Source: CAVWXT01 sp963759115 (GTDB lineage Bacteria > Planctomycetota > Planctomycetia > Pirellulales > Thermoguttaceae). From it: a DNA stretch of 64,000 nucleotides. A program made the translations under genes and the position numbers. This document shows positions 1 through 10,772 of the stretch, piece after piece. The DNA lies in the NCBI GenBank assembly GCA_963759115.1, contig CAVWXT010000001.1:620001-684000 (forward strand). The letters run 5' to 3'. The notes beneath the pieces were generated by a model, which did not search any database, was not told the origin of the DNA, and saw only the letters and a list, made by a program, of their open reading frames with translations. How positions within the stretch are numbered: position 1 is the first letter of the stretch; each line of letters begins with the position of its first letter.

Positions 1-959
1 GCGCAGACGGCGGTGAACAGTGGGCAGTCGGCTCGGCTCGTGCCCCGCGCCTCTCGTCCCTCGCACACGCGGCGGGTGTGGGACAATCCCGTAATCTGGC
101 GCGAGATTCGCACCTGGGCCTATGGGCGAAAGATCCTCGTCGTGCGGCTGGCGTATCTGGCGATGTTCGCCCTGGCCGTGGCGAGTCTGTACGGGATGGC
201 GGCCGGCCCCGATGCGGCCGCGCCGCCCAGCTTGACATGACCGGGCCGGTCTTTTGGGCTTCGGTGGCGCTGATGCTGCTGAGCCTGGTGCTGGTCAACG
301 CCCAGGCCGTGACTTCGTTGACCAGCGAGCGCGACGCCAAGGCGCTGGACCTCTTGCTGGTGACCGATCTCACGCCCAAGGAGATCGTCTACGGGAAGCT
401 CGGCGGGGTGTTCTATAACACCAAGGAAATGGTGTTGCTGCCGATGTTGCTGGGCGTGGGCCTGTGGCTGACGGGGCTTGTGAGCCTGGAGAACCTGCTC
501 TATCTGCTGGGCGGCCTGGCCGTGTTGTACGCCTTCGCCGCCGTGGTTGGGCTGCACGCGGGGATGACCTACGCCAACTCGGGCGTCGCTGTGGCGACCA
601 GCTTGGGGACCGTGTTCTTCCTCTTCGTCGGCGTGGCCGTGTGCATGCGGATCATGATGGCCTTCAGCGGCTCCTTCCAGGCCCAGTTCCTGCCGTTCTT
701 CACCTTCATCGTGTTCGGCGGAGTGGGATTGTACGCCGTGCTGGGCGTCCGCAATCCGTCGGGCGCCATCGGCGTGGCGTCGTTGTTGTGTCCGCTGGCC
801 ACCTTCTACGCGATCACGAGCTATCTGCTGGATTCGATGATGGCAGCCTTCCTAGTGACGGTTGCCGCTTACGCCTTCACCACGGCGGCCATGTTGGTGC
901 CCGCTATCTGCGAGTTCGACGTGGCCACGGGGCGAACGTCCGCCGATGAGGGGAGCTAG
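1..959 (+). CDS. ABC-2 type transporter permease, 3' part (frameshifted)
   Basis: The 5' end lies outside the window. The first part (about 1-230) reads in frame 1 and contains NPVIWREIRTWAYGRK followed by a hydrophobic stretch. From about 238 the protein continues in frame 3 with several membrane segments and the motif SERDAKALDLLLVTDLTPKE, a pattern typical of planctomycete ABC-2 permeases in which a cytoplasmic loop precedes the channel helices. It probably forms the membrane channel of an exporter whose ATPase is encoded upstream. The break near 230 is a single-base indel, likely a sequence error. Substrate unknown. Confidence 0.7.
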   Translation, partial: ADGGEQWAVGSARAPRLSSLAHAAGVGQSRNLARDSHLGLWAKDPRRAAGVSGDVRPGRGESVRDGGRPRCGRAAQLDMTGPVFWASVALMLLSLVLVNAQAVTSLTSERDAKALDLLLVTDLTPKEIVYGKLGGVFYNTKEMVLLPMLLGVGLWLTGLVSLENLLYLLGGLAVLYAFAAVVGLHAGMTYANSGVAVATSLGTVFFLFVGVAVCMRIMMAFSGSFQAQFLPFFTFIVFGGVGLYAVLGVRNPSGAIGVASLLCPLATFYAITSYLLDSMMAAFLVTVAAYAFTTAAMLVPAICEFDVATGRTSADEGS

Positions 960-1018
960 TGGGCTGGACCGTCCGGCCAATCGTTGGCAAAATGGGTTCG
1001 CACAGGAGGTTTGTAAGC

Positions 1019-1333
1019 GTGCCAGCCACAATTTCTATCGACCGCCGAGCTATTGCCGACTTCTGTCGTCGCTGGAAAGTCGCCGAGTTGGCTCTTTTCG
1101 GCTCGGTGTTGGGGAGCGATTTTCGCGCCGACAGCGACGTGGACGTGCTGGTAACGTTTATCGACGCCGCGCGCTGGAGCCTCTTCGATCACGTTGCCAT
1201 GGAAGAGGAACTGTCCCGGCTGTTGGGAAGGGACGTCGATCTCGTCAGTCGTCGCGCCATTGAACGCAGCAAGAACTGGGTGCGCAAGAGTGCCATTCTC
1301 TCCTCAGCGGAGCCGATCTATGCATCTCGATAA
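1019..1333 (+). CDS. mntA: MNT-domain nucleotidyltransferase antitoxin (MntA-like)
   Basis: A 104-aa minimal nucleotidyltransferase. The active-site signature GSX10DXD is visible as GS...SDVDVLV around residues 28-45. In the MntA/HepT type VII toxin-antitoxin family this enzyme AMPylates the HEPN toxin and silences it. I chose the GTG at 1019 because AGGAGG lies at 1004-1009, about nine bases upstream; earlier in-frame starts have no such site. The next gene starts 14 bases before this stop, which fits translational coupling of antitoxin and toxin. Function is inferred from motif and context. Confidence 0.85.
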   Translation: MPATISIDRRAIADFCRRWKVAELALFGSVLGSDFRADSDVDVLVTFIDAARWSLFDHVAMEEELSRLLGRDVDLVSRRAIERSKNWVRKSAILSSAEPIYASR

Positions 1334-1664
1334 CGCCACCGTCGTGGATATATTGAATGCCGCCCGCTCGACAATTCGCTTCTTGGAGGGGATCAATCAA
1401 TCCGAGTTTCTTGACGACGACAAAACCCAATCTGCCGTACTTCATCAGCTCCTCGTGATGGGTGAGGCCGTCAAACGCCTCTCGCCGGAGTTCCGAACGG
1501 CGCACCCGCAACTGCCCTGGAGAATGATGACTGGAATGCGCGACAAGGTGGTCCACGAGTACGACGACGTGGATCTTGACGAAGTATGGGAAACCGTAAC
1601 GGGCGATGTACCGCGAGTAATCGCGGTATTGGAGGCCCTGGAACCGCGCCGTGAAGGCGGCTAA
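1320..1664 (+). CDS. hepT: HEPN-domain toxin (HepT-like, DUF86)
   Basis: A 114-aa, largely helical protein of the HepT/DUF86 family. The RX4HXY motif is intact as RDKVVHEY about two thirds into the protein; in this family it forms the composite RNase active site and its tyrosine is the target of AMPylation by MntA. The ATG overlaps the end of mntA. No frameshift interrupts either member, so the pair could be active. It would cleave RNA when antitoxin is lost. No mobility gene is close, so this is a solitary chromosomal pair. Confidence 0.85.
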   Translation: MHLDNATVVDILNAARSTIRFLEGINQSEFLDDDKTQSAVLHQLLVMGEAVKRLSPEFRTAHPQLPWRMMTGMRDKVVHEYDDVDLDEVWETVTGDVPRVIAVLEALEPRREGG

Positions 1665-1696
1665 CCCCTCATTTCTGCGCCGTGACCCTTTACGGC

Positions 1697-1945
1697 TTAC
1701 CGGTGGTAGCCCAGCGACTTCACCACCGCCAGCATCTCCTCGAAGGTGATGAAGCGGCGGCGGTGGCGGAGCTTGTACTGGTCGATGGCCTGAGCCAATT
1801 CGGCGGCGTCGGGCGAAAGGCCCTCGTGCGAGTTGCCAAACTGCCGGCGTTCGCAGATCGGCATCCGCTCCACGGCGGCCGGACTGCGGCGATCGACAAA
1901 CGTGAGGGGAGACTCGGATACCGAGGACTCTAGTAGAGAGGACAT
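1697..1945 (-). CDS. Small conserved-looking hypothetical protein
   Basis: An 82-aa protein that I do not recognise. The ATG at 1945 is preceded by GGAGG about ten bases upstream, which decides the start over the upstream in-frame codon. The C-terminal half (ending KLRHRRRFITFEEMLAVVKSLGYHR apart from its first part) is basic and helical and reads like a genuine conserved tail. It lies convergent to hepT with a 32-base gap and divides it from the glycosyltransferase region. No signal peptide or membrane segment is visible. Confidence 0.5.
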   Translation of the reverse strand: MSSLLESSVSESPLTFVDRRSPAAVERMPICERRQFGNSHEGLSPDAAELAQAIDQYKLRHRRRFITFEEMLAVVKSLGYHR

Positions 1946-2131
1946 TCTTGAACACCTCCGAAAACGCAACGTGACCCCTACGAGACGAACCGTCACTTGA
2001 AGCTTAGCTTGAAATCCGACGGCAAACCCCGCCGGGGAATCGCGGGGGTGTTGGTGCTGCCATCTCGCGGGGGGGGCGAGTGCGGCTGGGCGGTTCGTGC
2101 CGACCGGGACGTGTGTCGTCGCATCCCAGCA

Positions 2132-3821
2132 CTACTCGGCTGGCGAATGCATGACGCAGACGACCGGCCGGCCGGCATAGTCAAGGAACTCCTGCCGCGT
2201 CGGCTTTCGGTCGGCCAACTGCGATTCCACCCCCCGTTGGGCGTCAGTGCCGCAGAACTCGACGAACCACACGCGCCCCTCGATCAGTGCTCGCCGACAG
2301 TCGTCCGACTTGCCAGCCTCGGCGGGGTCTACCACGCGGACGGCGCGATGAGCGATGGCCAGATAGCGGAGCGGCCACCGGTTCCACCATTCGGAACAGA
2401 CGATCCAGATTTCCGAGGGATCGCTCGCGCCCGCTTTGGCCGCGGGCGTTTCAGTGCCGGCCTCTTGCAGGATATAGGCCAACGCGGCTTGCTTAGGCTC
2501 GATCGGACCGGTGCGGAACGTGGGGTGTGCCTGGCCGCCGGTCCGTTCGATGAAACGGAAGTACTGCGCGTGAAAGTCGGCCAGCACAGGCCAGCCGGCC
2601 AACGCGGCCAGCGCCAACGCAACGCGCCAACGCGTCGAGGCCGCTTCCCACGCCAAGGCGGCCCCGCGGGCGCCGAGCAGCACGGTCGGTCCGATGAGGC
2701 AGATGGCGAACCGCTCCTGGCCCGGCGCCATGGCCCCCGACCCCGGCGACCAGTTGAAACGCCGCGAACTCCAGCGTCCAGGCGGCCAGCAGCACGCCGT
2801 CGGCGGCGCGAAACCGCAAGCGGTCGTCGCGGTCAGTGCGAAGCCGCAAGCGGCTGCGATACAGCATCCATGCCGATCCGAATATGATCGCCCAAAACAG
2901 CCCCACGTCGAGTCCCGCTCCGTCGCACCCGGCCGGCAACGGCCACTCGAACCACGACTGCGACCCGGAAATGTCGCGGTAGATCGTGCCGCCGCTAAAC
3001 AGCCGCGGAAAGAGCACTGCGGCGTGTGGCAGGTCGAGCACATTCCCCCACCATCGCTCCATGCGTCCCGGCAACGGCCCGTGGCCCGGGCGGGCGGCCC
3101 AGACCCAAACGGCGATCAGCAACGCGGCGGCCAGCAACATGGCGACGCACGAGATCCGGGCGAGAGAGGCGTCCGTGCGGGCCAGTCGATAGCGCCTCGC
3201 CAACGCGATGGCAATCGCCGCGCCCGCGAAGATGTTCGTCGGGTGTACCCAAACTGCGATCGCCAGGGCGAGGACCGCCGCCGCCATCCACCGGCCGAAG
3301 TGATGGGGAAATCGCACGGCCGCCAAGGTGAAATAGGCGACCGGCAAGGTCGCGGCCAGCGATTGGCTGGCGTCCCAAGCGAATCGGCTATAGGCGATGT
3401 TGATCGGCAAGACGGCGAGCGCTGCCGTGGAGATCCAGGCCGTCCGCCGGTCGAACACCCAGCGGCAGCAAAACCAGTTGATCGCCAGGGCCGCCAGCCC
3501 GCTGGCCAACGCCACCGAGCGCAACACCGTGATCGAGGGCGGGAGCCAGCAGAGCAACAGTGCCACCGGACCGAGGAACAGGGGGTTGATCGGATTGCCC
3601 GTGGGCGTATGCCAACCGCCATCCGCTCCCCCGTGCAGCATTTGCCAGGCCTGCACCCCATACCATGCCTCGTCGCCGTTGATGCCGGGAATGTTTTCCA
3701 ACGATTCGCCGCGGAACCACACGGCCACCAGCACCAGGGCCAGGGCGTTGAGCAGCAGGAGGAACGAGAGGCGAGGGGCGCGGGGCTCGGCGCTGGGGAC
3801 TTGGGATCGGCTCGTAGACAT
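2132..3821 (-). CDS. GT39-like membrane glycosyltransferase (frameshifted)
   Basis: A polytopic membrane protein of about 560 aa after correction. Near the N-terminus, after the first membrane helix, it has GINGDEAWYG, matching the acidic loop of the PMT/ArnT (GT39, PF13231) fold that binds the lipid-linked sugar donor and metal. Many hydrophobic helices follow. Near 2735 the reading frame moves by one base; the soluble C-terminal part (WIVCSEWWNRWPLRY) continues in the other frame to 2132. It starts 37 bases after the TPR lipoprotein gene, so the two are probably one operon. Sugar and acceptor cannot be told from sequence. Confidence 0.65.
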
Positions 3822-3858
3822 TCCAGACCCTCAACTCTCGACTCTCGACATCCCGCTC

Positions 3859-4758
3859 CTACTGTCTCAACGTGCCCGGCGGCTGCTGGGCGACCTCGAT
3901 GTGTTGGAGCAAATCGCGGCTCGGCTGGTGTTGCGGCTGCAGCGCCAGGGCGTGTCGTGCCGCTTCGGCCGCCTCGGCGGAATGGCCGGCCCGCAGTTGG
4001 GCTTGGGCGAGACCGTAGAACATTTCCGGGGTGGGCTTTTCGCGCAACACCGCTGCGGTAAGACTCTCGACACTGTCCTCATTACGCCCGAGGGCAGCGT
4101 AGGCGATCCCCATCAAGAATAGCACTTGGCCCGGCTCCTCGCCGGGCGAATAGGTGTCGGCCAGGGCTTGCAGGGTGTGCAGGGCCTGTTCGGGCTGGTT
4201 CAATTCGCGGTGCAGCTCGGCGATTGCCAGGAGGATGGTGCGGTCGCTGGGGGCATAGCCGAGGGCCCGGAGGTAATCGGCCAGTGCCTGTTGCGGCTGC
4301 CCGGCCGCCCGCACCGCGCCGCCGCGGACCGCCCAGGCGCCGGGCAACTTGGGGTCCAACGCAATCGCCTGCTCGGCATTCTTTTGGGCGAGTTCCAGTT
4401 GGCCGCCGGCGAGTTGCATTTCGGCCAGTCGGACCAAGAGCGAGGCGTCGTCTCCTGCCAGGCGGCTGGCCTGCTCCAACTGAGCGACCGCTTCCTGGCG
4501 AGCCCCCCGGCGCCAAAGCGATTCGGCGTAGTGCCGGCGGGCCTCGGCATCGGTGGGGCAGGCGGCCACGGCCTTGGCCAGCAGCGTTTCTGCGCTCTGC
4601 TGCTGACCCCGCTCCAGTGCGGCCACCCCTTGCTGCGACAGCCGGCGGCAATCGGTCAACGACTGCGGCACCGACCCATCGCGGCCCGGCAATCGGCAGC
4701 CGGACGACAATAGGGCAAGCAGCACGGCGGCGTTCGTCCATGAACGTAGGTATTGCAT
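3859..4758 (-). CDS. TPR-repeat lipoprotein
   Basis: About 299 aa. The N-terminus carries a lipoprotein signal with lipobox LSSGC, giving the start at 4758 in place of an upstream in-frame codon that would bury the signal. It is followed by five or more tetratricopeptide-like repeats, for example AVAQLEQASRLAGDDASLL and QALADYLRALGYAPSDRTIL. Such proteins act as periplasmic or outer-membrane-tethered protein-binding scaffolds. It is the first gene of a two-gene unit with the GT39-like protein, suggesting a shared cell-envelope role, but the partner is unknown. Confidence 0.75.
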   Translation of the reverse strand: MQYLRSWTNAAVLLALLSSGCRLPGRDGSVPQSLTDCRRLSQQGVAALERGQQQSAETLLAKAVAACPTDAEARRHYAESLWRRGARQEAVAQLEQASRLAGDDASLLVRLAEMQLAGGQLELAQKNAEQAIALDPKLPGAWAVRGGAVRAAGQPQQALADYLRALGYAPSDRTILLAIAELHRELNQPEQALHTLQALADTYSPGEEPGQVLFLMGIAYAALGRNEDSVESLTAAVLREKPTPEMFYGLAQAQLRAGHSAEAAEAARHALALQPQHQPSRDLLQHIEVAQQPPGTLRQ

Positions 4759-4975
4759 GCGCGCATTCCGGGCCGGTTTTTCCGCGCGGCAGCGGAAGCC
4801 AACCCGGCAGGCTACCAAAACGGGCAGAACACCACCATGCCGATTTGCCCGGAATCGCCGGAAAATGGGCCTTACGCCCGAGACATGCGTCCCCCCCTCT
4901 TGCCACTCTGGGAAAATCGGCCTATAACCATCGTCCGTTCTCGGCCTCCATCACGAAATTGGCAAGGAGTTTGGC

Positions 4976-6157
4976 ATGGCAACGATCAATGTGGCGTTAA
5001 TCGGGCAAGGCTTCATGGGGCGATCGCATTCCAACGCTTGGGGTCAGGTGGCGAAGTTCTTCAAGCCGCCGCTGGTGCCCGTCATGCACACCGTGTTCGG
5101 GCAGCCGGAAGAGAACCCCCGCATGTTTGCCGCCAATTGGGGCTGGAAGAATGCCTCGACCGACTGGGAGCAACTGGTTCGCTCGCCGGACATCGGGCTG
5201 GTCGACATCGTGACTCCCAACTACATGCACGCCCCCGTGGCGCGGGCGGCCATCGCCGCCGGCAAAGCCGTGTCGTGCGAGAAGCCCATCGCCGGCTCGC
5301 TGGCCGACGCCCGGGAAATGGTCCAGGCCGCCAGGGCCGCCAAGGTCAAGACGTTCGTCTGGTTCAACTACCGGCGTTGCCCTGCCGTGTCGCTGGCCCA
5401 CCAACTGATCAAGGCAGGCAAGCTCGGCACCATTCGTCACGTCCGGGCGAGCTACTTGCAGGATTGGGCCGACGAGAATGTTCCCCTGTTGTGGCGGTTC
5501 GACAAGGACCTGGCCGGCTCGGGCGCCCACGGCGACCTGAACGCCCACATCATCGACATGACCCGGTTCGTCACGGGCCAAGAGATCACCGAAGTCGTCG
5601 GCGCAATCGCCGAGACGTTCATCAAGGAACGCACGCTGCCGTCGGGCGTGGCCGCGGGCGGCATCGCCGCCGGCCGCCAAGGGGCCGCGGGAAAGGGTAA
5701 GGTTACGGTGGATGACGCCGTGCTCTTCCTGGCCCGCTTCTCCGGCGGGGCGGTGGCCAGTTTCGAGGCCGCTCGGCAGGCCACCGGCAACCAGAACCGC
5801 AACGGCTTCGAGATCAACGGCACCAAGGGTTCGCTCAAGTTCGATTTCGAGCGGATGAACGAACTGCAATACTACGACGCCACGTTGCCCCGCGCCGTGC
5901 AGGGCTGGAACACGATCATGTGTACCCACGGCGCCGACCATCCTTATGTGGCCAACTGGTGGCCCGACGCCCACGTCATCGGCTACGAACACGGCTTCAC
6001 CAACCAAGCCTTCGACATTCTGAAGGTTCTGGCGGGCGAGGCGCCCACCGTGCCGATTCCCGATTTCGAGGACGCCTACCAGACGCAGCGCGTGTTGGAA
6101 GCGGCCCTGCTTTCGGCCGACCAGCGGCGGCCGGTGAAACTGGAGGAAGTGAAATAG
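4976..6157 (+). CDS. Gfo/Idh/MocA family NAD(P)-dependent oxidoreductase
   Basis: A 393-aa intact protein. The N-terminal Rossmann fold shows VALIGQGFMGRSHSNAW, and CEKPIAGS around residue 100 is the EKP motif typical of the family that contacts the cofactor and substrate. The C-terminal half is the alpha/beta substrate domain. AAGGAG at 4964-4969 sits six bases before the ATG. These enzymes oxidise or isomerise sugars and inositols; the substrate is not readable here. It is cytoplasmic (no Tat signal), unlike the second family member at 38.4 kb. It is monocistronic, with a strong terminator following. Confidence 0.85.
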   Translation: MATINVALIGQGFMGRSHSNAWGQVAKFFKPPLVPVMHTVFGQPEENPRMFAANWGWKNASTDWEQLVRSPDIGLVDIVTPNYMHAPVARAAIAAGKAVSCEKPIAGSLADAREMVQAARAAKVKTFVWFNYRRCPAVSLAHQLIKAGKLGTIRHVRASYLQDWADENVPLLWRFDKDLAGSGAHGDLNAHIIDMTRFVTGQEITEVVGAIAETFIKERTLPSGVAAGGIAAGRQGAAGKGKVTVDDAVLFLARFSGGAVASFEAARQATGNQNRNGFEINGTKGSLKFDFERMNELQYYDATLPRAVQGWNTIMCTHGADHPYVANWWPDAHVIGYEHGFTNQAFDILKVLAGEAPTVPIPDFEDAYQTQRVLEAALLSADQRRPVKLEEVK

Positions 6158-6178
6158 CGAGCGGTCGAGCACGATTCG

Positions 6179-6218
6179 CGGGCGCCCGTGCGGCCCTTCC
6201 GCCCGGGCGCCCGTTTTT
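6179..6218 (+). terminator. Rho-independent terminator of the oxidoreductase gene
   Basis: Two copies of CGGGCGCCCG (6179-6188 and 6204-6213) can pair across a 15-base loop and are followed directly by TTTTTG. It lies 21 bases after the stop codon of the preceding gene. Confidence 0.8.
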
Positions 6219-6428
6219 GTTTCACGATGATTAGATCGCCCTATTCGGGCGCAGGGGCCGCTGCTGGATTCCAGGCAACGCTCGTCATTGATGCGCCGGC
6301 GTGCAATCGCATCCGGCATGTCGAAAAGCGAACCGGGCATGTCTGCGGTTGTCGCCGGCTACATGACGGCCGGAGCGGGCAACTCGTAATCGCGTAGATG
6401 ACCGATGCGTTTCAACGCGCGGGCAGCT

Positions 6429-9402
6429 CTATTGAGCCCTTGCCGCCCCTCTCATCCTTCGTCGCGTCTTTGGTTTCTTCGCCGGACCCCGCCGGCGCAT
6501 TCTGGGCGATGCCTCTGCCTCGTACATCCGGAGCCGGTACGAGGTGATCTTGTCAGCCATGTTCTCAGGCAGAGGACACCTGGAAGTGATCAACAGATGC
6601 TCCTCCTGATGGGCGCAACGTTGTTCGCCGTTCCCGCGATGGTCCCGACCAACTTTCCGTCCTTGTCGAACAGCGCGAGATAGCACTGGCACTCATACGG
6701 CATTTTGGCGTTGTTCTTGACAGTGGCCAGCGCACCAATAATAGGTTCGTCGAAGGCAAATCCTTCCGTGCAAAGCGTGCCATCGCCGACAGAGAGTTGG
6801 AACACACCGTGCAAATTGCGACCAAGCTCAATCTCAGTTCCGTTGTTGACGGCGCACGGGCCTTCCGCGTCGGTAAAGCTGTCGATTCTGCACGGCCGTT
6901 CTACCCCGAAGCGCACGGGTCCCGGCGGTTTCGACTCAACAAGACCCGGTCGTTGTTTCGGATCCTTGGTAGTCTTGCCGGCCAGCGCCGGCGTCTTTTC
7001 GGGCAGGGGCTCGGTTTCGTACATCCGAAGGCGGTAAGACGTGATCTTGGCGGCCGCGTCCGGGGACAGAGGCCGCCTCTCATCAAAATCGCGGGTAAAT
7101 CGTTCCTGGTTCGGGAGAAGGCACACGACGCGTCCGCCTTCGCATCCGACCAGCTTTCCATCCTTGTCAAAAAACGCGAGATAGGACCGGCACCCGCGGG
7201 GCTCTTTGGTCGGGTTCTTGATCGAGCCTACGGCCACGATCGCAGTACGCTTCCTCTCAGCGAAGTCGACGCAATCGCCGACGTAGAACTTGAACACGCC
7301 GTGCAAATTCCGACCAAGCTCAACCGTGAATACATCCTTGTCGGTCCACTCGCCGCTTTTGATCGTGCACGGTCCTTCTACTTCCGCATAGTCTTTGAGC
7401 GGGGCTTTCACATGGCGCGCCGTTTCCATGTTGGTTGTTGAATCGGTAATCATCTCGGCCGCTGCGACCGTTGTCAGCTTGCTCAGCGCGTCGGCGTCGG
7501 CCGGAAGCAGCGAACAGGCCACCATGAAGAGCGTGGCGCCGAGATTGCCGTTCGGAAGGCTTTGGTGCAACGTCAACCGCAGGCCGCTTGGGGTCGTGGT
7601 CAACGTGCTTACGGCCGGCCGCAGATACTTCGTGAACGTGGGGGCCGCCGGGAGCAGCATCGGATCGATTCTGCCCGCCGGAAAACCGGCCACGGCGCCC
7701 ATCAGCGTGCCAAAACCCTGCATAAGGGGATAGGTGAGCCGAAACATCTCCGGCGAATTCTCATAGGCGAGAAAGATGGGGGGCTGCGTCGCTTGCAGCG
7801 ATTGGATGACATTCGGCTCCTGGGCCAACGTTGGCTCGCCCGCCTTGCGAAGCAAATACGCCTTGACGTTCGGCGGCGACATCGAGCAGATCAGTTCCTG
7901 GCCCACGATGCAGCAGGTCGGAATCCCGATGACGCTCTGGTTTTTCGGCGACCAGATAATAGATGTCGTGGCCGGCAAAGCGGGCCTTCCGCATGGCGAA
8001 CGCATCCGCCTCCGATTCCGCTTTTTGCGGTGGTTTTCCATCGGTCTTCTCTGCCGCCTCCTCGGCAACCATGCGATCGAGGAGCTTCTGCAATCCATCC
8101 ACGTCCTTGATGCGCACGACAACCGTCGAACTGTTGAAGATCGAACAGCCCTCGCTCGGTGACGTGTACAGTCGCCAGGTATCGCCGAGCACTTCGGCCA
8201 ACTGGGCGGGCAGTTCGCGTGAGCCGGCGTCGGTAAGAAAGCCGGGAATGGCGGGCCCGGAGGGAAGCAAATTCGATACCTGTTCGGGCGCAATGGCGCC
8301 GGCCGTGCTCAGCACGCCGTCAACGACCTGCTTCGCCGCATCTCCGGCGTGTGTCACCACGTCCGGCTTCTTGTCCTTGCTAGCGAGCCATTCCAATCCG
8401 GCCGCCAGCAGGTGCGGATCGACGCGCAGCGCCGTCGCAAGGACGGCATCCCGCGGCACGACGGCCAGGTCGTCGGGCGAGCGGCCGATTGATCTGCCGG
8501 CCCAGCAGCGCCGCCGTCAGTCCGTCGATCGAAACGAAAAGATGTGCCACAAAATCGTCTTGATCCAAGCCGGTGACCAACGTGATGGCCTGAAGCGTGT
8601 CCAAATGCAATTCCTTGGCGGCCTTCTGGCTCTCCGCGTTGTCCTTGGTAGCCGTGTCGATAAGAGCTTTGATGTCAATGCGGGCGACGACGGCACGCCG
8701 GACGACCGGCGAATCCTTGTCGAGTGCCGTCCACCAGTCCGGCTCCGGTCCGTCCATGCGAGCCGCGATGCTGGCAGGCGATTCACCGCCCCACGCAACG
8801 ATCAGGTAGTTGCCGCGCACCGTCCATCGCAAGCGGAGTTCGTCTTTATCCTTGAGCCGAAACTCGGCGGCGGCGTCCACCACACTCTCCTCGATCGACT
8901 CACGGGCCAACTGCGCGTATTGCCGGAGCTTGGCGGCGATCGTCGCCTGCGAGTTGCCCAAGCTGGCGACAAATCCGCCGGATAGGGTCGACGACTTCGC
9001 ATCGGCTGGCGGTCCGACGAACAAAGCGCAAGGCTTCGTTACGAGAAGGTCGCACCAGACGGGAATATCGTCGAGAACGGCGGGCGGAATATCGCCATAT
9101 TTGTTGCCTTGTGATTTCAACGACGACGCAAGCAGCAGGTGGAACCGCCGCGCGGCCTCGGATCGCAGGTTGCGTATGTCGGGGTCCGCCAGAAACTGCT
9201 CCGCCCGGTTCACGCTATTCGGGTCCGGATCTCCCATGCCGGCCCAACCGACGTAGGATAGGCACGGTTGCGGCGCGATCCGCGACAGTTTTGCGTCTTG
9301 AACTGGCGGGATCCCCAAGGGAATACTGGAACACAGTAGCAGCGGAGCCACCATTTGCACCCAATATGTAACGTAGGCATTCATCATCAGCGGAAAACCC
9401 AT
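6429..9402 (-). CDS. Large secreted planctomycete protein with duplicated C-terminal domain (frameshifted)
   Basis: Reconstructed length about 980 aa, read across indels near 8480, 7940 and 6590. AGGAG at about 9414 points to the ATG at 9402; an N-terminal hydrophobic segment follows. The first two thirds alternate acidic helices and beta-like segments, with motifs such as YVGWAGMGDPDPNS and PPIFLAYENSPEMF, as in planctomycete DUF3352-type secreted proteins (family assignment from memory, not verified). The C-terminus holds two copies of a domain of roughly 150 aa, each with ELGRNLHGVF, YLAxFDKDGKLVG and KITSYRLRMYE. Function unknown. It is probably exported to the large planctomycete periplasm. 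Confidence 0.55.
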
Positions 9403-9697
9403 AGGTTCGCGCTCCTGCTCCAAGACATGCCAATGGTGATGTCCCGGCGCTCGCCGAGAGTAGGCAGGCCCGCCACCGCATCATCGATCGACCGGGACGA
9501 GAATGTCTTCGCAGACCGAGGTGCCGTCAACTTAGCCCAATGCGTCCGTTGAGGCAAGGCTAATTACATGTGAAGGGGGGGAGAAGTGGGGGGATTTCCG
9601 AGCCTGAGGCGCCCGTTACACGCGGCTGATGAGCCGTTGCCTCTGCGAGGACTGGCATCGCGGTCGGAAGAACCCTGCCCCTGACGCCCGTGTTGTT

Positions 9698-10398
9698 TCA
9701 ATCCCGACTGCTGCCGCCCGTGAAGCGCATCACGTAGTACAGCAGCGTGAGAATGGCTTGCAGCGTGGCAGCCACGTAGGTCAAGGCCGCCGCATTGAGC
9801 ACCTTGCTGACGTACGACAGTTGCTCGTCGTTGATGATCCCCAGGCTCACCAGTTGGACCTTGGCCCGGCGCTGGCGTTGAACTCGACCGGCAGGTTGAT
9901 CACCTGAAAGACGACCACCGCGCCAAACAGGGCGATGCCCAGCCAGATCAGTCCTGCTCCCAGCGGCGTGTGCATATTGAAGAGCATTCCCACGATGATC
10001 AACGGAATACTGGCGCCGCTGCCGATGCCGGCCAAGGGTACGGCCGCGTTGCGAACCACCAGCGGCGCATAGGCATGGGCGTCCTGAATGGCATGACCCG
10101 ATTCGTGCGCGGCGATGCCGACCGCCGCCAGGGTCCGGCTCTCGTACACCTCCTGGCTCAGCCGCAGCACTTTCTGCCGCGGATCGTAGTGGTCGCTGAG
10201 ATGGCCGGGAATCTCCTCGATCTGCACGTCGTTGAGGCCGGCCGAGTCGAGGATGTGTCGCGCCGCCGCCGCTCCGCTCAGCGGCGCCGCCAATTGTTGG
10301 GCCTGGTTGTACGCCGCGTGAATGCGGAACTGCGCCCAAAGGCCCAACAGGACTGCCGGCGCGATAAACCAGAAGTACATGGGGTCAAAGAAAAACAT
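9698..10398 (-). CDS. Membrane zinc metallopeptidase, YugP family (frameshifted)
   Basis: About 233 aa with an N-terminal membrane helix, the zinc-binding HEXXH seen as HESGHAIQD near residue 97, and two C-terminal membrane segments. This is the arrangement of the neutral zinc metallopeptidase_2 (YugP, PF04298) family. GAGGAG lies about 11 bases before the ATG. The last 60 residues (NDEQLSYVSKVLNAAALTYV) continue in another frame after a one-base indel near 9865 in a GC-rich run. It likely cleaves membrane or misfolded proteins; substrate unknown. Confidence 0.8.
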
Positions 10399-10707
10399 CG
10401 CTATTGGTCTCCTCGATCACTTCTGCCAATTCGCCGACAAACGGCCGCCCGTTATTCTACGCAGTAGGCGCGCGTAATGGATCACCCGAACTAGGCAGTA
10501 GTTTCTGATGCCGTTTCAACGCAAGGACTTTCTCCCATTTCGTGGAGAAATGAGCCGGCCGGGCGCGGCTGCACGACTTGCAGCCCACCGAAACATGCGT
10601 CGGCGCAGCCCGCCACCCGTTGGAGCCTTATTATAACGGGTTCTGCTGAAAAGGAAAATCACCTGGTTGAAACGGCAACAGTTGTCCGACACACAAGATG
10701 TCGGGTT

Positions 10708-10772
10708 GGGTGGCACTGGCTGCTTGTCAGCCAGTGCGGAAAGCACGGGCAGACAAGCTACCCGTGGCACCC
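10708..10772. repeat. Imperfect palindromic intergenic repeat
   Basis: Within the roughly 520-base non-coding stretch before folC, two arms beginning and ending GGGTGGCAC...GTGGCACCC pair imperfectly (about 20 of 25 positions). The inner left half also forms its own small hairpin (GCACTGGCTG/CAGCCAGTGC). I see no gene in 10399-10919. The layout matches the other dispersed palindromes of this window. Confidence 0.55.

Noticed and set aside
2694..4122. Long open frames opposite the GT39-like and TPR genes
   Set aside because: They are arginine- and proline-rich mirror frames of high-GC genes without motifs; the opposite strand carries clear membrane and TPR patterns.
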